From the NCBI RefSeq assembly GCF_000421465.1, contig NZ_ATXB01000001.1, forward strand, positions 1,488,001 through 1,552,000: a stretch of DNA of 64,000 nucleotides. Direction: 5' to 3'. This document shows positions 25,409-35,291 of this stretch, in pieces. Both the position numbers and the translations under genes were made by a program. Every line of letters starts with the position of its first letter. Position 1 is the first letter of the stretch. The DNA comes from Methylohalobius crimeensis 10Ki. GTDB taxonomy: Bacteria; Pseudomonadota; Gammaproteobacteria; Methylococcales; Methylothermaceae. The notes beneath the pieces were generated by a model that did not search any database, was not told the origin of the DNA, and worked only from the letters and a program-made list of their open reading frames with translations.

Positions 25409-25480
25409 GGTAACGACCTGATGGGTAAAGTTTGGTCATTTTAGTCCCTTGGCTGGCAAGGGTGCGAATATTCCTACGGT

Positions 25481-25510
25481 TTGGCCGGGAGGGAAGTGTC
25501 TTGCTATACT
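25481..25510 (+). promoter_or_regulatory. Extended -10 promoter of the small membrane protein gene
   Basis: TGC-TATACT (25502-25510) is an extended -10 element and TTGGCC (25481-25486) a passable -35 with an 18-bp spacer. The ATG at 25582 lies about 65 bases downstream of the predicted start. Confidence 0.5.
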
Positions 25511-25581
25511 TCTCGTTTCCCTTTGGGGGCCGGATTGATCCGGTCCGATGTAATTTTGGAATTGGGGGCAAAGAACCTGTC

Positions 25582-25941
25582 ATGAAAAGGCTCAACCTAG
25601 GTTTGATTCGTCTGTTCGAGTTTTTTACATTGCTTTTGTATTCGTTTTTCGTGTTGACATATTTCGGTGCGTTTTTACTGCTTCCGCTGGATATCGTCTC
25701 GTTGCTCGTCAAGGGAATGGGAGTCATCGGCCTGCCGTCGCTCGTTTCCGTTCCCGTGGCCGGTGCGGTCGCCGGGATTTTTTGTTACCTGGTCTACAAA
25801 CTCCCCGAGTTGTATCGGACCATACTCAACGGCGGCGTGGAATTGACCAACGCGGGCTATGCCCAGATCCAACACTTGGAAGCCATTGCACGGAGCATCT
25901 CCTCGAAGTCCGAGGCCAATCCCGCTTCAGAAGAGGCTTGA
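25582..25941 (+). CDS. Small two-helix membrane protein of unknown function
   Basis: The 119-residue protein has two hydrophobic segments (LFEFFTLLLYSFFVLTYFGA with the following leucines, and LVSVPVAGAVAGIFCYLVY) and a soluble polar C-terminus, so it is probably an inner-membrane protein. The ATG at 25582 is used because the in-frame upstream part overlaps the promoter. I do not recognise a family. The gene stands alone between the GGDEF-EAL gene and a nuclease gene. Confidence 0.7.
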   Translation: MKRLNLGLIRLFEFFTLLLYSFFVLTYFGAFLLLPLDIVSLLVKGMGVIGLPSLVSVPVAGAVAGIFCYLVYKLPELYRTILNGGVELTNAGYAQIQHLEAIARSISSKSEANPASEEA

Positions 25942-26097
25942 AACGCCATTTGTCCGGGAGGACGGAGCGATTCTCGAACCGTCCTTTTCTCCCGGCCACC
26001 CGGGTGGCATTTCGACGGATTTCAAGCGCCCGAAAAAAACGATTCCGGGCTGACCCTCCTGTAAGCAAGTTTCTTTCACCATTCCGGTAACGCATCC

Positions 26098-26922
26098 ATG
26101 CGGAAAGTCATTTTTTGCATCTTGTGGCTCTGCGTCCTAAAAGCCTCCGCGGCGGTTTATCAATGGCGCGGTCCCGATGGGCAAATCCATTACGGGGACC
26201 GTCCCGTTCCCGGCGCGAATACCCTCTCTCTCAAACCCGGCTTCAGCTATTACCGGGTCGGCCATATATTCGATGGCGATACGGTCGAATTGGTGGATGG
26301 CCGTCGGGTACGCCTGCTCAATATCAATACCCCGGAGGTGGAAACGCCTCGCAAGCGTGGCGAACTTGGAGGAGAAGAAGCCAAGCGCCGTCTCCAAGAC
26401 TTGTTGGAGGATCGACGGATACGCTTGGTGTACGACGTCGAGCGACGCGACAAATACGATCGCACGCTGGCGCATCTTTTCACCGAGGACGGGGTGCATA
26501 TCAATCGGCTTTTGGTGGAGGAGGGCTGGGCGATCGCAAACATTCACCCGCCCAACCTCAAATACGCGGATAAAATTCTGGCGGCCCAGGCCGAGGCGGA
26601 ACAGGCCGGGCGCGGGATTTGGGGAATGGACGATTACGCCCCGCAACCGATTGAAACGTTGCGGCGTAAAAGGCTATACGGTTGGCATCGTTTGGTGGGC
26701 GAGGTGCTGCAGATCAAGGCCATGCGCAAGTATGTGCGGCTCCTGTTCGCCGCGGACTTGTACGTGGTGATTCCCAAAACCAATCTGAAATTGTTTCCCG
26801 ATTTCGATGCTTACGTCGGGCACCGGGTGGAAGTGCGGGGCTGGCCCGGTCGGCGCGGCCGAAGCCACTCGATTCTGGTGCGGCATCCCGACGCCTTGCG
26901 GATTCTGGATCCCGCCCCATAA
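26098..26922 (+). CDS. Secreted thermonuclease-like protein with DUF4124 domain
   Basis: The 274-residue protein has a signal peptide (first 18 residues, LWLCVLKASA), a DUF4124 segment (VYQWRGPDGQIHYGDRPVPG) and a staphylococcal-nuclease (SNase-like) domain at about 50-180. The catalytic arginines and acidic residues of the nuclease are visible in HIFDGDTVELVDGRRVRLLN, NINTPEVETPRK and DKYDRTLAHLFTEDG. A further 90-residue C-terminal domain, GEVLQIKAMRKYVRLLFAAD, looks like an OB fold. It is likely a periplasmic or extracellular nuclease. Confidence 0.85.
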   Translation: MRKVIFCILWLCVLKASAAVYQWRGPDGQIHYGDRPVPGANTLSLKPGFSYYRVGHIFDGDTVELVDGRRVRLLNINTPEVETPRKRGELGGEEAKRRLQDLLEDRRIRLVYDVERRDKYDRTLAHLFTEDGVHINRLLVEEGWAIANIHPPNLKYADKILAAQAEAEQAGRGIWGMDDYAPQPIETLRRKRLYGWHRLVGEVLQIKAMRKYVRLLFAADLYVVIPKTNLKLFPDFDAYVGHRVEVRGWPGRRGRSHSILVRHPDALRILDPAP

Positions 26923-27014
26923 GCTTCTCGGCGATTTCGCACGGCCGCGGACGTTGGAGATTTTATCGCTTACCGGTATAGTTGCCCTGTCCGATCAAAA
27001 TAAGGAGGCAACCC

Positions 27015-27194
27015 ATGGCGACAGAAGGCTATCGCAAATACGTCTGCGTAGTATGCGGTTATATCTATGACGAGGCCGAGGGAGATCCGGACGGCGGCCT
27101 TCCGCCCGGCACCCGTTTCGAGGACATTCCCGACGATTGGGTCTGTCCCGAGTGCGCCTCCTCCAAGGACGATTTCGAATTGTTGGAGGAGTAA
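27015..27194 (+). CDS. Rubredoxin
   Basis: The 59-residue protein has the two iron-binding CxxCG knuckles, [16 protein letters not shown] and [17 protein letters not shown], with the conserved aromatic and PGT residues between them. The ATG at 27015 has an excellent ribosome site (AAGGAGG at 27001-27007); an upstream in-frame start adds only 11 poor codons. It is a one-iron electron carrier. The gene ends 14 bp from the convergent glutaredoxin gene. Confidence 0.93.
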   Translation: MATEGYRKYVCVVCGYIYDEAEGDPDGGLPPGTRFEDIPDDWVCPECASSKDDFELLEE

Positions 27195-27208
27195 GGGCCG
27201 GGCGAAGC

Positions 27209-27466
27209 TCAATCGCCCAGCAAACGATCGAGTTCGCCCTCGTGGTTCAACGCGGCCAATTCCTGAAACCCACCCACGTGCCGATTTTCGATAAAGATTT
27301 GCGGAACCGTTCGGCGACCGGTTCGGGCGACCATCTCTTGGCGCCGCTCCGGCTCCAGATCGACCCGGACCTTGTGGATGGATTGGACGCCTTTGCTTGC
27401 CAGCAACCGCTCGGCCATCACGCAATAGGGGCAGCGGTCGCTCGTGTACATGACGATATTTTTCAT
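27209..27466 (-). CDS. grxC: Glutaredoxin, GrxC type
   Basis: The 85-residue protein has the glutaredoxin active site YTSDRCPYCVMAERLL (CPYC) near residues 8-23, the cis-proline RRTVPQIFIENRHVGG and a C-terminal LAALNHEGELDRLL. Length matches GrxC. The ATG at 27466 follows a CAGGAG ribosome site; an in-frame upstream start would add 29 unlikely residues. It reduces disulfides with glutathione. Confidence 0.92.
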   Translation of the reverse strand: MKNIVMYTSDRCPYCVMAERLLASKGVQSIHKVRVDLEPERRQEMVARTGRRTVPQIFIENRHVGGFQELAALNHEGELDRLLGD

Positions 27467-27584
27467 TCCAACTCCTGAAATCGGATCAAAACCGACTATT
27501 TTACCGGGTCGCTGAAAGCCGTGCCGAAATCGGTTAAACTTTACCGTTTCCAAGTATTCATGGATTCATTTTAAGGAGCCAGTT

Positions 27585-28268
27585 ATGCAGACACCCTGGA
27601 TTGCCCCTTCGATCTTGTCCGCCGATTTCGCCCGTCTCGGAGAGGAGGTCGAAAACGTCTTGAAGGCCGGTGGCGACGTGGTTCACTTCGACGTGATGGA
27701 CAATCACTTCGTGCCCAATCTGACCTTCGGCCCGATGATCTGCGAGGCCCTGCGTAATCACGGCGTCACCGCACCCATCGACGTCCATTTGATGGTCAAG
27801 CCGGTGGACCGGATTATTCCCGATTTCGCCAAGGCGGGTGCGAGCTACATCACCTTTCATCCGGAAGCCTCCGATCATATCGACCGCAGCTTGCAGTTGA
27901 TCCACGACAACGGCTGCAAGGCGGGATTGGTGTTCAATCCGGCCACCCCGCTGGATTACTTGGATTGGGCCATCGACCGGGTGGATATGATTCTCTTGAT
28001 GTCGGTCAACCCGGGCTTCGGCGGCCAGTCGTTCATCCCCTACGTGCTGCGCAAAATCGAGCAGGCGCGCAAGATCATCGACGCCAGCGGCCGGGACATT
28101 CGCCTGGAAGTGGACGGCGGGGTCAAGGTGGACAATATCGCCCAGGTGGCCGCCGCCGGCGCCGATACCTTCGTGGCCGGCTCGGCGATTTTCGGCAAAC
28201 CCGATTACCAGGCGGTGATCGAGGAAATGCGCGCGGAAATCGCCAAGGGAACGGCGGAGGCCGCCTAA
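27585..28268 (+). CDS. rpe: Ribulose-phosphate 3-epimerase
   Basis: The 227-residue TIM-barrel enzyme interconverts ribulose 5-phosphate and xylulose 5-phosphate. Signatures are [17 protein letters not shown] at the N-terminus, the metal site [30 protein letters not shown] and [16 protein letters not shown], with [13 protein letters not shown] near the end. It is followed after 9 bp by trpE; the gph phosphatase gene usual between these genes in many proteobacteria is absent. Confidence 0.95.
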   Translation: MQTPWIAPSILSADFARLGEEVENVLKAGGDVVHFDVMDNHFVPNLTFGPMICEALRNHGVTAPIDVHLMVKPVDRIIPDFAKAGASYITFHPEASDHIDRSLQLIHDNGCKAGLVFNPATPLDYLDWAIDRVDMILLMSVNPGFGGQSFIPYVLRKIEQARKIIDASGRDIRLEVDGGVKVDNIAQVAAAGADTFVAGSAIFGKPDYQAVIEEMRAEIAKGTAEAA

Positions 28269-28277
28269 ACCAAACCC

Positions 28278-29861
28278 ATGACGCCTCAACGCTTTCAAGA
28301 ACTCGCCGCCCAAGGCTACAACCGCATCCCCGTGACGCGCGAGGTCCTGGCGGACCTGGATACCCCCTTGAGCGCCTATCTCAAGCTCGCGAGTCGGCCT
28401 TACACCTATCTGTTCGAATCGGTGCTGGGGGGCGAGCAGTGGGGGCGTTATTCCATCATCGGCCTGCCGGCCCGGAAAGTGATCCGCATCGAGGGCGACC
28501 AGATCCAGGTTTGGCGTTATCCCGACGCCGCTGCGACCTCCCCCCTCCCAACCCTCCCCCCGCTGGGGGGAGGGCCAAGTGCGACCTCTCCCCTCCCCCC
28601 AACGGGGGGAGGGCTAGGGAGGGGGGAAGAGTTGATCGAGGAGGTGAGCTCTCCCGCCCCGCTCGAGTGGATCAAGGCATTCACCGCCCGTTACCGCACG
28701 CCGGCATTGCCGGACATGCCCCGTTTCAGCGGCGGATTGGTGGGCTATTTCGGCTACGAGACCATCGCCTACATTGAGCCCAAGCTTGAGGCGGCCCAAG
28801 CCAAGCCGGATCCGCTTCAGAACCCGGATATTCTGTTGATGGTTTCCGAGGATCTGGTGGTATTCGACAACCTGTCGGGAACGCTGCAGTTGATCACCCA
28901 CGCCGACCCCGAGGAGCCGGATGCCTTGGATCAAGCCCAACGGCGCTTGGAACAATGGGTGGATCGCCTGCGCGGCAGTTGTCCCTATCCTTCCGAGGCC
29001 GGCGGCCGGCGCATCAGCGAAGCGGATTTCATTTCCGGCTTTACCCGCGAGGGTTTCGAGCAGGCGGTGAGGGGCATCAAGGATTACATCGTCGCCGGCG
29101 ACGTGATGCAGGTGGTGCTGTCCCAACGCCTGTCGATTCCCTACCGCGGCGATTCCTTGAGTGTCTACCGGGCGCTGCGCAGCCTCAATCCCTCTCCTTA
29201 CATGTACCATCTGAACTTGGGGGATTTTCAGATCGTCGGCTCTTCGCCCGAAATTCTGGTGCGCCTGGAAGACGAGACGGTGACCGTCCGTCCCATCGCC
29301 GGAACTCGTCCCCGGGGCCGAACGTCGGAGGAAGATCAGGCGTTGGAAAAGGAGCTTTTGGCCGATCCCAAGGAGTTGGCCGAGCATCTCATGTTGATCG
29401 ATTTGGGACGCAACGACATCGGTCGGGTGGCGGAAGTGGGAAGCGTCGAGGTGACCGATCAAATGCTGATCGAGCGCTATTCCCACGTCATGCACATCGT
29501 CTCCAATGTCATCGGAAAGCTGAAGCCGGGGTTGGACGCTTTCGACGTGCTCGCGGCCACTTTCCCCGCCGGAACCGTTTCCGGCGCCCCCAAGATCCGA
29601 GCGATGGAAATCATCGCCGAGCTGGAGCCGGTCAAGCGCGGCGTCTATTCCGGGGCGGTAGGTTATATCGGTTGGTCGGGCAACCTGGACACCGCCATCG
29701 CCATCCGCACCGCGGTCATCAAGGACGAGCAGCTCCACGTCCAAGCCGGGGCGGGGATCGTCCACGATTCGATTCCGGCGAAGGAATGGGAGGAGACCAT
29801 GAACAAGGGCCGCGCGCTGTTTCGCGCCGTGGCTCGTGCGGCGGAGGGTCTGACGGCATGA
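28278..29861 (+). CDS. trpE: Anthranilate synthase component I, with in-frame repeat insertion
   Basis: The 527-residue enzyme makes anthranilate from chorismate. C-terminal chorismate-binding motifs are intact: [53 protein letters not shown] and [16 protein letters not shown]. The N-terminal tryptophan-feedback region is present. Residues about 86-118 are encoded by two tandem GC-rich palindromes (28537-28629) and read as Pro/Gly-rich linker between VWRYPDAA and EELIEEV, making the protein about 30 residues longer than normal. The frame is kept. It overlaps trpG by 4 bp. Confidence 0.93.
   Translation: MTPQRFQELAAQGYNRIPVTREVLADLDTPLSAYLKLASRPYTYLFESVLGGEQWGRYSIIGLPARKVIRIEGDQIQVWRYPDAAATSPLPTLPPLGGGPSATSPLPPTGGGLGRGEELIEEVSSPAPLEWIKAFTARYRTPALPDMPRFSGGLVGYFGYETIAYIEPKLEAAQAKPDPLQNPDILLMVSEDLVVFDNLSGTLQLITHADPEEPDALDQAQRRLEQWVDRLRGSCPYPSEAGGRRISEADFISGFTREGFEQAVRGIKDYIVAGDVMQVVLSQRLSIPYRGDSLSVYRALRSLNPSPYMYHLNLGDFQIVGSSPEILVRLEDETVTVRPIAGTRPRGRTSEEDQALEKELLADPKELAEHLMLIDLGRNDIGRVAEVGSVEVTDQMLIERYSHVMHIVSNVIGKLKPGLDAFDVLAATFPAGTVSGAPKIRAMEIIAELEPVKRGVYSGAVGYIGWSGNLDTAIAIRTAVIKDEQLHVQAGAGIVHDSIPAKEWEETMNKGRALFRAVARAAEGLTA
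28537..28629. repeat. Two tandem GC-rich palindromes, type A, inside trpE
   Basis: CCCTCCCCCC/GGGGGGAGGG hairpins occur around 28551-28574 and 28591-28612, with extra C- and G-rich arms outside. They share arms with the copies at 1231 and 50823. The insertion keeps the trpE frame. Confidence 0.85.
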
Positions 29862-30445
29862 TTCGGGTGGTAATGATCGACAATTACGATTCCTTCACCT
29901 ACAACCTGGTCCAGTACTTGGGGGAACTGGGGGCCGATGTGGAGGTGGTGCGCAACGACCAAGTGGCGTTGGCGGACATCGAACGCTTGGCACCGGATCG
30001 TCTGGTCATTTCTCCCGGCCCTTGCACCCCCAAGGAAGCCGGCATCTCGGTGCCCGCCATCGAGCATTTCAAGGGCAAATTGCCGATCCTGGGGGTCTGC
30101 CTGGGGCATCAGAGCATCGGGGTGGCGTTCGGGGGGCGTATCGTCCACGCCAAAACGATCATGCACGGCAAGACTTCCCTGATTCATCACACCGATTCGG
30201 GCGTATTCCACGGTCTCCCCAACCCCTTCGAGGCGACCCGTTACCATTCCCTGGTGATCGAACGCGAGAGCCTGCCCGAGAGCCTGGAAATCACCGCCTG
30301 GACTCGGGACAAGGACGGGGCGGTGGAGGAAATCATGGGCATCCGCCACCAGACCTACCCGATCCAGGGCGTGCAGTTTCACCCCGAATCCATCCTCACC
30401 CGTCACGGCCATCAATTATTGCAAAACTTTTTGGAAGGCCGATGA
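29858..30445 (+). CDS. trpG: Anthranilate synthase component II (glutamine amidotransferase)
   Basis: The 195-residue protein is a class I glutamine amidotransferase supplying ammonia to TrpE. Motifs are [33 protein letters not shown], the nucleophile loop [12 protein letters not shown] and the His-Glu pair in [10 protein letters not shown]. It starts inside the trpE stop (ATGA) and ends inside the trpD start (ATGA), so translation is coupled. Confidence 0.95.
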   Translation: MIRVVMIDNYDSFTYNLVQYLGELGADVEVVRNDQVALADIERLAPDRLVISPGPCTPKEAGISVPAIEHFKGKLPILGVCLGHQSIGVAFGGRIVHAKTIMHGKTSLIHHTDSGVFHGLPNPFEATRYHSLVIERESLPESLEITAWTRDKDGAVEEIMGIRHQTYPIQGVQFHPESILTRHGHQLLQNFLEGR

Positions 30446-31461
30446 CTCCCATTCGCGCCGCCATCGCCAAACTGCTCGAGCCGGCCGATCTCGGCGCATC
30501 CGAGATGCGCCGGGTGGTGACTCGGATCCTGGCGGGCGAAGCCACCCCGGCCCAGGTGGCGGGATTTTTGGTCGCCCTGCGGGCCAAGGGCGAAAGCGTC
30601 GAGGAAATCGCGGCGGCGGCCGAAGTGCTGCGCGAACAGGCGCTCAAAATCGACGTCGCCGGCGATCACCTGATCGATACCTGCGGTACCGGCGGCGACT
30701 CCCTGGACACGTTCAACGTCTCCACCACCGCGGCCTTCGTGGTGGCCGCCGCGGGCGGACAGGTGGCCAAGCACGGCAACCGTTCGGTCTCGAGCCGCTG
30801 CGGAAGCGCCGACGTCCTGGAGGCGGCCGGGGTCAATTTGGACCTCACGCCGACGGAGGTCAAGCGCTGTGTCGAAGAACTCGGCATCGGTTTTCTTTTC
30901 GCCCCCCGCCATCACGGCGCCATGCGGCATGTGGCCGATGTGCGGCGAGAGTTGGGGGTTCGCACGCTGTTCAATCTGCTGGGCCCCTTGCTGAACCCCG
31001 CCGGTGCCCGCCACCAACTGGTGGGGGTGTTCGATCCCCGCTATGTGGCGCCGTTGGCCTTGGTGTTCAAGCATTTGGGCAGCCGCCATGTGTTGGTGGT
31101 GCACGCCGAGGACGGCCTGGACGAAATCAGTATCGCCGCGTCCACCCGGGTGGCCGAACTGAAGGACGGGGAAGTGGAAACCTACCACCTCGCGCCGGAA
31201 CAGTTCGGTATTTCCCGCACGTCGTTGGCGGCGATCCAGGTCGCTTCCGTGGACGAGAGCCTTGAGCTCATCCGCGACGTGCTCGCCGGCAAACCGGGGC
31301 CTGCAAGCGACATCGTCGCCCTCAATGCCGGCGCGGCGCTCTACGCCGCCGATCTCAGCGATTCCCTCGCCGCCGGAGTGAAAAAGGCCCGCGCCGTCTT
31401 GGCTGCCGGTGCCGCCCTGGACAAATTGAATGCCTTAGTCGAATGGACGCAGAAGCGATGA
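30442..31461 (+). CDS. trpD: Anthranilate phosphoribosyltransferase
   Basis: The 339-residue enzyme transfers phosphoribose to anthranilate. The PRPP-binding motif [17 protein letters not shown] and the [19 protein letters not shown] segment are intact, followed by [20 protein letters not shown] and [12 protein letters not shown]. The ATG at 30442 overlaps trpG by 4 bp. Length is standard. Confidence 0.95.
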   Translation: MTPIRAAIAKLLEPADLGASEMRRVVTRILAGEATPAQVAGFLVALRAKGESVEEIAAAAEVLREQALKIDVAGDHLIDTCGTGGDSLDTFNVSTTAAFVVAAAGGQVAKHGNRSVSSRCGSADVLEAAGVNLDLTPTEVKRCVEELGIGFLFAPRHHGAMRHVADVRRELGVRTLFNLLGPLLNPAGARHQLVGVFDPRYVAPLALVFKHLGSRHVLVVHAEDGLDEISIAASTRVAELKDGEVETYHLAPEQFGISRTSLAAIQVASVDESLELIRDVLAGKPGPASDIVALNAGAALYAADLSDSLAAGVKKARAVLAAGAALDKLNALVEWTQKR

Positions 31462-32261
31462 GCCAAGCGGATATCTTGCAGAAAATCCTGACCACCAAAC
31501 GCGAAGAGATCGACCGTCGCCGCCGGCGCGTCGCTTTGGGCGACGTGCGCGAAATGGCCGAATCCCAGGCCGCTCCCCTGGATTTCAGAGGCGCCTTGGA
31601 AAGACGAGTCGAAAGTGCTCAACCGGCGGTGATCGCCGAGATCAAAAAAGCGTCTCCCAGCCAGGGAGTGATTCGGGAAGCCTTCGATCCCCGAGAAATC
31701 GCCCTCAGTTACGCCAAAGGCGGGGCGGCGTGTCTTTCGGTACTGACCGACAAACCGTATTTTCAGGGTTCGGAGGCCTATCTGCAGCTGGCCAAACAAA
31801 CCGCCGGCCTCCCCACTTTGCGCAAGGACTTTACCGTCGATCCCTATCAAGTCTACGAGGCCCGGGCCATCCAAGCCGATGCTATTTTATTGATCGTGGC
31901 GGCCCTCGACGACGCCCTGATGCGGGATATGTACCAACTGGCACGGGAACTCTCCCTGGCGGTGCTGGTGGAGGTGCACGACGGCGACGAGCTGGAGCGG
32001 GCGTTGCCTTTGGAGAACGCGGTTTTGGGGATCAATAACCGCAATCTGCGCACCTTTGAAGTCTCTTTGGAAAACACTTTGAACTTGCTGCCCCATATTC
32101 CGGAAGGCCGGCTGGTGGTTACCGAAAGCGGGATCCACACCCGTGAAGATGTGGCCAAGATGCGGGCGCGGGGCGTCCATGCCTTTCTGGTGGGGGAGGC
32201 CTTCATGCGCGCCGAGGATCCGGGCAAAGCGCTAGGCCGGCTATTCGATATAGGGATGTAA
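31458..32261 (+). CDS. trpC: Indole-3-glycerol-phosphate synthase
   Basis: The 267-residue TIM-barrel enzyme closes the indole ring. Signatures are [14 protein letters not shown] at the N-terminus, [39 protein letters not shown] and [15 protein letters not shown], with [16 protein letters not shown] at the end. I use the ATG at 31458, which overlaps the trpD stop as ATGA like the other joints of this operon; an ATG at 31443 is also in frame. No trpF-trpB-trpA follow in the window. Confidence 0.94.
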   Translation: MSQADILQKILTTKREEIDRRRRRVALGDVREMAESQAAPLDFRGALERRVESAQPAVIAEIKKASPSQGVIREAFDPREIALSYAKGGAACLSVLTDKPYFQGSEAYLQLAKQTAGLPTLRKDFTVDPYQVYEARAIQADAILLIVAALDDALMRDMYQLARELSLAVLVEVHDGDELERALPLENAVLGINNRNLRTFEVSLENTLNLLPHIPEGRLVVTESGIHTREDVAKMRARGVHAFLVGEAFMRAEDPGKALGRLFDIGM

Positions 32262-32291
32262 AATGTTCCTGTTGCTTGAAGAGGTCCGATC

Positions 32292-32849
32292 ATGTCCCAG
32301 CATGCCTTTTTGCATCCACTGAGTATCGAGGACTATCTGGCGGGCGAGGAAATCAGCGACATTCGCCACGAATTCGTGGCCGGCCAGGTGTTCGCGATGG
32401 TGGGCTCCACCCGCGCTCATAACCGGGTGACTTTGAACATTGCTGCTTTCCTTCGCCATCATCTGCGCGGGACCCCTTGTGAGGTTCACATGAGCGACGT
32501 CAAGGTCCGCGTCGAGGCGGCGGATGCTTTTTACTATCCCGACGTGGTGGTGAGCTGCGAACCCTTCGATCCCAAAAGCGTCTTCCTGAACGAACCGACG
32601 CTGGTGGTGGAAGTCTTGTCTCCGAGCACCGAAAACGTCGACCGCCGGGAGAAGCGGCTCAATTATCAGAAACTTCCCAGCCTCAAGGAATATATGCTGG
32701 TGGCCCCCGATGAAATCCGAGTCGAGGTCTACCGCCGCGCGGGAGAGAATCTCTGGGAACTGGACGTGTACGGACCGGAGGACGAGTCGGTGGCCTTGAC
32801 CTCGGTGGAGGCCAGGCTTCCCCTGGCGGAGATTTACGGTGATGGTTGA
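32292..32849 (+). CDS. Uma2 family endonuclease-like protein (copy 1)
   Basis: The 185-residue protein belongs to the Uma2 (DUF820) family with a PD-(D/E)XK-like fold. Visible are DIRHEFVAGQVFAMVGSTRA, FYYPDVVVSCEP, and TLVVEVLSPSTENVDRREK with the E-x-LS-P-S-T motif, then KLPSLKEYMLVAPDEIRVEV. It starts 30 bp after trpC and opens the accessory island. Its closest relative in the window is the third Uma2 gene (34348-34917). Uma2 proteins are common in cyanobacteria and multicellular or mobile-rich genomes; the cellular role is not established. Confidence 0.85.
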   Translation: MSQHAFLHPLSIEDYLAGEEISDIRHEFVAGQVFAMVGSTRAHNRVTLNIAAFLRHHLRGTPCEVHMSDVKVRVEAADAFYYPDVVVSCEPFDPKSVFLNEPTLVVEVLSPSTENVDRREKRLNYQKLPSLKEYMLVAPDEIRVEVYRRAGENLWELDVYGPEDESVALTSVEARLPLAEIYGDG

Positions 32850-32925
32850 ATGGGTGAGGGTATGCGGCTAGCGGAGAGATCTTATATGGGTGTGAAATAC
32901 TTCGCGTGTTGGGTTGGAAATAATC

Positions 32926-33237
32926 ATGAGGTTGAGTAATTCTCAGCGTTCGCTTATTCGAGAATGTGTTGAATCCCTACTGGGATCAGAGGTTGAGATT
33001 TTCGTTTTTGGTTCGCGTTTGAACGATTCACTTCGTGGTGGAGATGTGGATTTGATGTTGATCAGTCCCCGCTCGATTCCGCTCGTGAAAAAACTCGAAC
33101 TCGAACGTGATCTTGAAGATAGGTTAGGCCTTCCGGTGGATATTCTCGTTATTCCGCCGCAGGGACCTCAGACCGCCTTCCAGCATTTGGCGATTGAACG
33201 AGCACAGAAGCTTCCGCCTGTGGAACTACGGATATGA
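32926..33237 (+). CDS. MNT-type nucleotidyltransferase (antitoxin of HEPN/MNT pair)
   Basis: The 103-residue protein is a minimal nucleotidyltransferase with IFVFGSRLNDSLRGGDVDLMLI (GS-x-DxD in two parts) near residues 27-48. MNT proteins modify or neutralise a HEPN RNase partner, and the gene directly downstream encodes such a protein with a 4-bp overlap. The ATG at 32926 is preferred to an upstream TTG. Base composition is AT-richer than the flanking trp genes, which suggests transfer. Confidence 0.85.
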   Translation: MRLSNSQRSLIRECVESLLGSEVEIFVFGSRLNDSLRGGDVDLMLISPRSIPLVKKLELERDLEDRLGLPVDILVIPPQGPQTAFQHLAIERAQKLPPVELRI

Positions 33238-33779
33238 GAACCGACTCTTCCGAGTATTCGCCCGAAGCCCAATATTTGGCGGAACAACTCATCGCAGTGG
33301 AGCGGTGCGCCTATTTTGCCTTACTGACCCGCAAAAAAATTTGTTGGCCGCTTCAACCGGAAGATCTCGAGATACATCGATTGGACGCCGAATTCTTTGA
33401 ACCGCTGGCGGCGCTAAATGAACGTTTTGCAAAGCTTCAAGATATGCTCGGTGCGGCGATGCGGAACGCTGCGTTTCTTCTGGCCGAGTCAGTACCCACT
33501 TTCTTGCATGTGCTTGAGTTTTATGAAAAGCACGATGTAATCGAATCGGTCAACTTGTGGCAGCGGATGCGAAAGCTTAGAAACGACGCGGCGCACGAAT
33601 ACGATATTGATCCTAGAGCAACGACGGAGCATTTCAATCTTCTGGAAGAGGATCTTTGCGCTTTAGTTAAGATGACTTTCCGGTTTGTGGCATTCGTCCA
33701 GCAGATGCTGAAAATCGAACCGCCCGACCGGGAAATTCATCGGCTTTTCTGCGAATCGGTAGACGGGATACAAAAATAA
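33234..33779 (+). CDS. HEPN-domain RNase-like toxin
   Basis: The 181-residue helical protein has the HEPN active-site motif RNDAAHEYD (R-x4-H) at about 126-134, in the same place as in MNT-partnered HEPN toxins, which cleave RNA. It overlaps the MNT gene by 4 bp, typical for the toxin-antitoxin pair. The composition is AT-richer than the region around. Activity is inferred from the motif only. Confidence 0.82.
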   Translation: MRTDSSEYSPEAQYLAEQLIAVERCAYFALLTRKKICWPLQPEDLEIHRLDAEFFEPLAALNERFAKLQDMLGAAMRNAAFLLAESVPTFLHVLEFYEKHDVIESVNLWQRMRKLRNDAAHEYDIDPRATTEHFNLLEEDLCALVKMTFRFVAFVQQMLKIEPPDREIHRLFCESVDGIQK

Positions 33780-33782
33780 AGT

Positions 33783-34343
33783 ATGTCGCTGGCGGAGCAA
33801 TACAATCTGTACGACCAATTGCTGGCCCTGCCGGAAAATCTGACCGGAGAAATCCTCAACGGCCAGCTCCATACCCAGCCCCGGCCTCGAGGTTCCCATG
33901 CCTGGGCGGAATCGGTATTGGGCAGTGAACTGATTGCGCCTTTCGGACGCGGCCGTGGCGGCCCCGGCGGGTGGTGGATCCTGGTCGAGCCGGAAATTCA
34001 TTTCATTCGCGACCGGGAGGTGGCGGTGCCCGATCTGGGCGGCTGGCGACGCACCAGAATGCCCGAGATTCCCCGGGGGCACCGTTTCGAGGTGGTCCCG
34101 GACTGGGTTTGCGAGATCCTCTCCCCTTCCACCGAGAGCAAGGATAGGCGCATCAAGATGCCGATCTACGCCTGCTACGGAGTTCAATACACCTGGTTGG
34201 TGGATCCGGAGGCGCGGACCTTGGAAGCCTACGAACTTCGGCAAGGAGATTGGGTGGAGATCGGCCGTTTCCGCGACGACGACAAGGTGTCGGTGGCGCC
34301 GTTCGCCGAAGTGGCGATCGAATTGACCGACTTGTGGGTGTGA
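33783..34343 (+). CDS. Uma2 family endonuclease-like protein (copy 2, divergent)
   Basis: The 186-residue protein is a more distant Uma2 member: GEILNGQLHTQPRPRGSHAW, WWILVEPEIHFIRDREVAVP, EVVPDWVCEILSPSTESKD and MPIYACYGVQYTWLVDPEA. It starts 3 bp after the HEPN stop, so it may be cotranscribed with the HEPN/MNT pair. The E-x-LS-P-S-T motif is intact. No function is established. Confidence 0.82.
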   Translation: MSLAEQYNLYDQLLALPENLTGEILNGQLHTQPRPRGSHAWAESVLGSELIAPFGRGRGGPGGWWILVEPEIHFIRDREVAVPDLGGWRRTRMPEIPRGHRFEVVPDWVCEILSPSTESKDRRIKMPIYACYGVQYTWLVDPEARTLEAYELRQGDWVEIGRFRDDDKVSVAPFAEVAIELTDLWV

Positions 34344-34347
34344 TGAG

Positions 34348-34917
34348 ATGCCGATTTTAAGAAAAAACGTGGTGCTGACCGTCGAGGAATACCTGGAAGG
34401 CGAAAAACACGCCGATATCCGCCATGAATACGAGCGCGGCGAAGTGGTGGCCATGGTCGGCGCGAGCCGCAATCATAATCGACTGACGGGACGCATATTC
34501 GCCGACTTGCTGCGCCACCTGGAGGATACCTCTTGCGAGGCATTCGCGTCGGATATGAAAGTCCGGGTGGACGACTGCTTTTACTATCCCGATGTGGTCG
34601 TCGGTTGCGATCCTAAAGACGATCACGATTTCTATCTGGAGCATCCCGTGCTGATCATCGAGGTGTTGTCCGAAAGCACCGAACAACGCGATCGCATCGT
34701 TAAACGGTTCGCCTATCAAAGTATTCCCGGTCTTCGGGAATACTTGCTTTTGGCCCAGGACAGGGTTCGGGCGGAACTCTACCGCCGCAGCGGATCCGGT
34801 TGGGATCTTGAGATTTACGGACCGGGTGAAGTCATGCGTCTGGCCTCGGTGGATCTCGAACTCCCCCTCGCTGAAATTTACCGGGGCGTCCGTTTGCCGG
34901 ATTCCTCAAAGTCATGA
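34348..34917 (+). CDS. Uma2 family endonuclease-like protein (copy 3)
   Basis: The 189-residue protein is the paralogue of the gene at 32292: DIRHEYERGEVVAMVGASRN, FYYPDVVVGCDP, VLIIEVLSESTEQRDRIVKR, and SIPGLREYLLLAQDRVRAEL. The catalytic-type motif has E-S-T in place of P-S-T. It lies 4 bp after copy 2. Similarity of copies 1 and 3 suggests local duplication. Confidence 0.82.
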   Translation: MPILRKNVVLTVEEYLEGEKHADIRHEYERGEVVAMVGASRNHNRLTGRIFADLLRHLEDTSCEAFASDMKVRVDDCFYYPDVVVGCDPKDDHDFYLEHPVLIIEVLSESTEQRDRIVKRFAYQSIPGLREYLLLAQDRVRAELYRRSGSGWDLEIYGPGEVMRLASVDLELPLAEIYRGVRLPDSSKS

Positions 34918-34975
34918 ACCGGTTTTTTGAAAATCGGCCCATCGTCAGGATTGCTCATGAAACGGGGATTCGGCT

Positions 34976-35290
34976 ATGAAGCAGAGTCCGGAAATGCTGA
35001 GCCTTGCGCAAACACTTTTCGCCTACGAGCAGGAGAAACATATGCCTTACGTCACATCGATCGAGCAGATGGGGTTGCAAAAAGGCCGTTTGGAAGGCCG
35101 GCAGGAGGGCGAAGCGGCGGTTCTGCTGCGTTTATTGGAACGCCAATTCGGACCCGTCGACGAGGCCGTTCGCGAACGGTTGGCCCGTGCCGACGATGCG
35201 ACCCTGCTGCACTGGTGCGAGCGCGTGCTGACGGCTGAAACCCTGGAAGAAGTGTGGCTGGAAAGCCGATCGGATTCGGGAAAGTCATGA
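34976..35290 (+). pseudogene. C-terminal remnant of an Rpn/YhgA-like nuclease (DUF4351)
   Basis: The 104-residue frame corresponds only to the end of Rpn-type recombination-promoting nucleases: YVTSIEQMGLQKGRLEGRQE followed by the DUF4351 helix pair LLERQFGPVDEAVRERLARA and LLHWCERVLTAETLEEVW. The N-terminal PD-(D/E)XK nuclease part is missing. It has an ATG and could still be expressed. The lost N-terminal region resembles the separate remnant at 36292-36640. Confidence 0.7.
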
Positions 35291-35291
35291 C

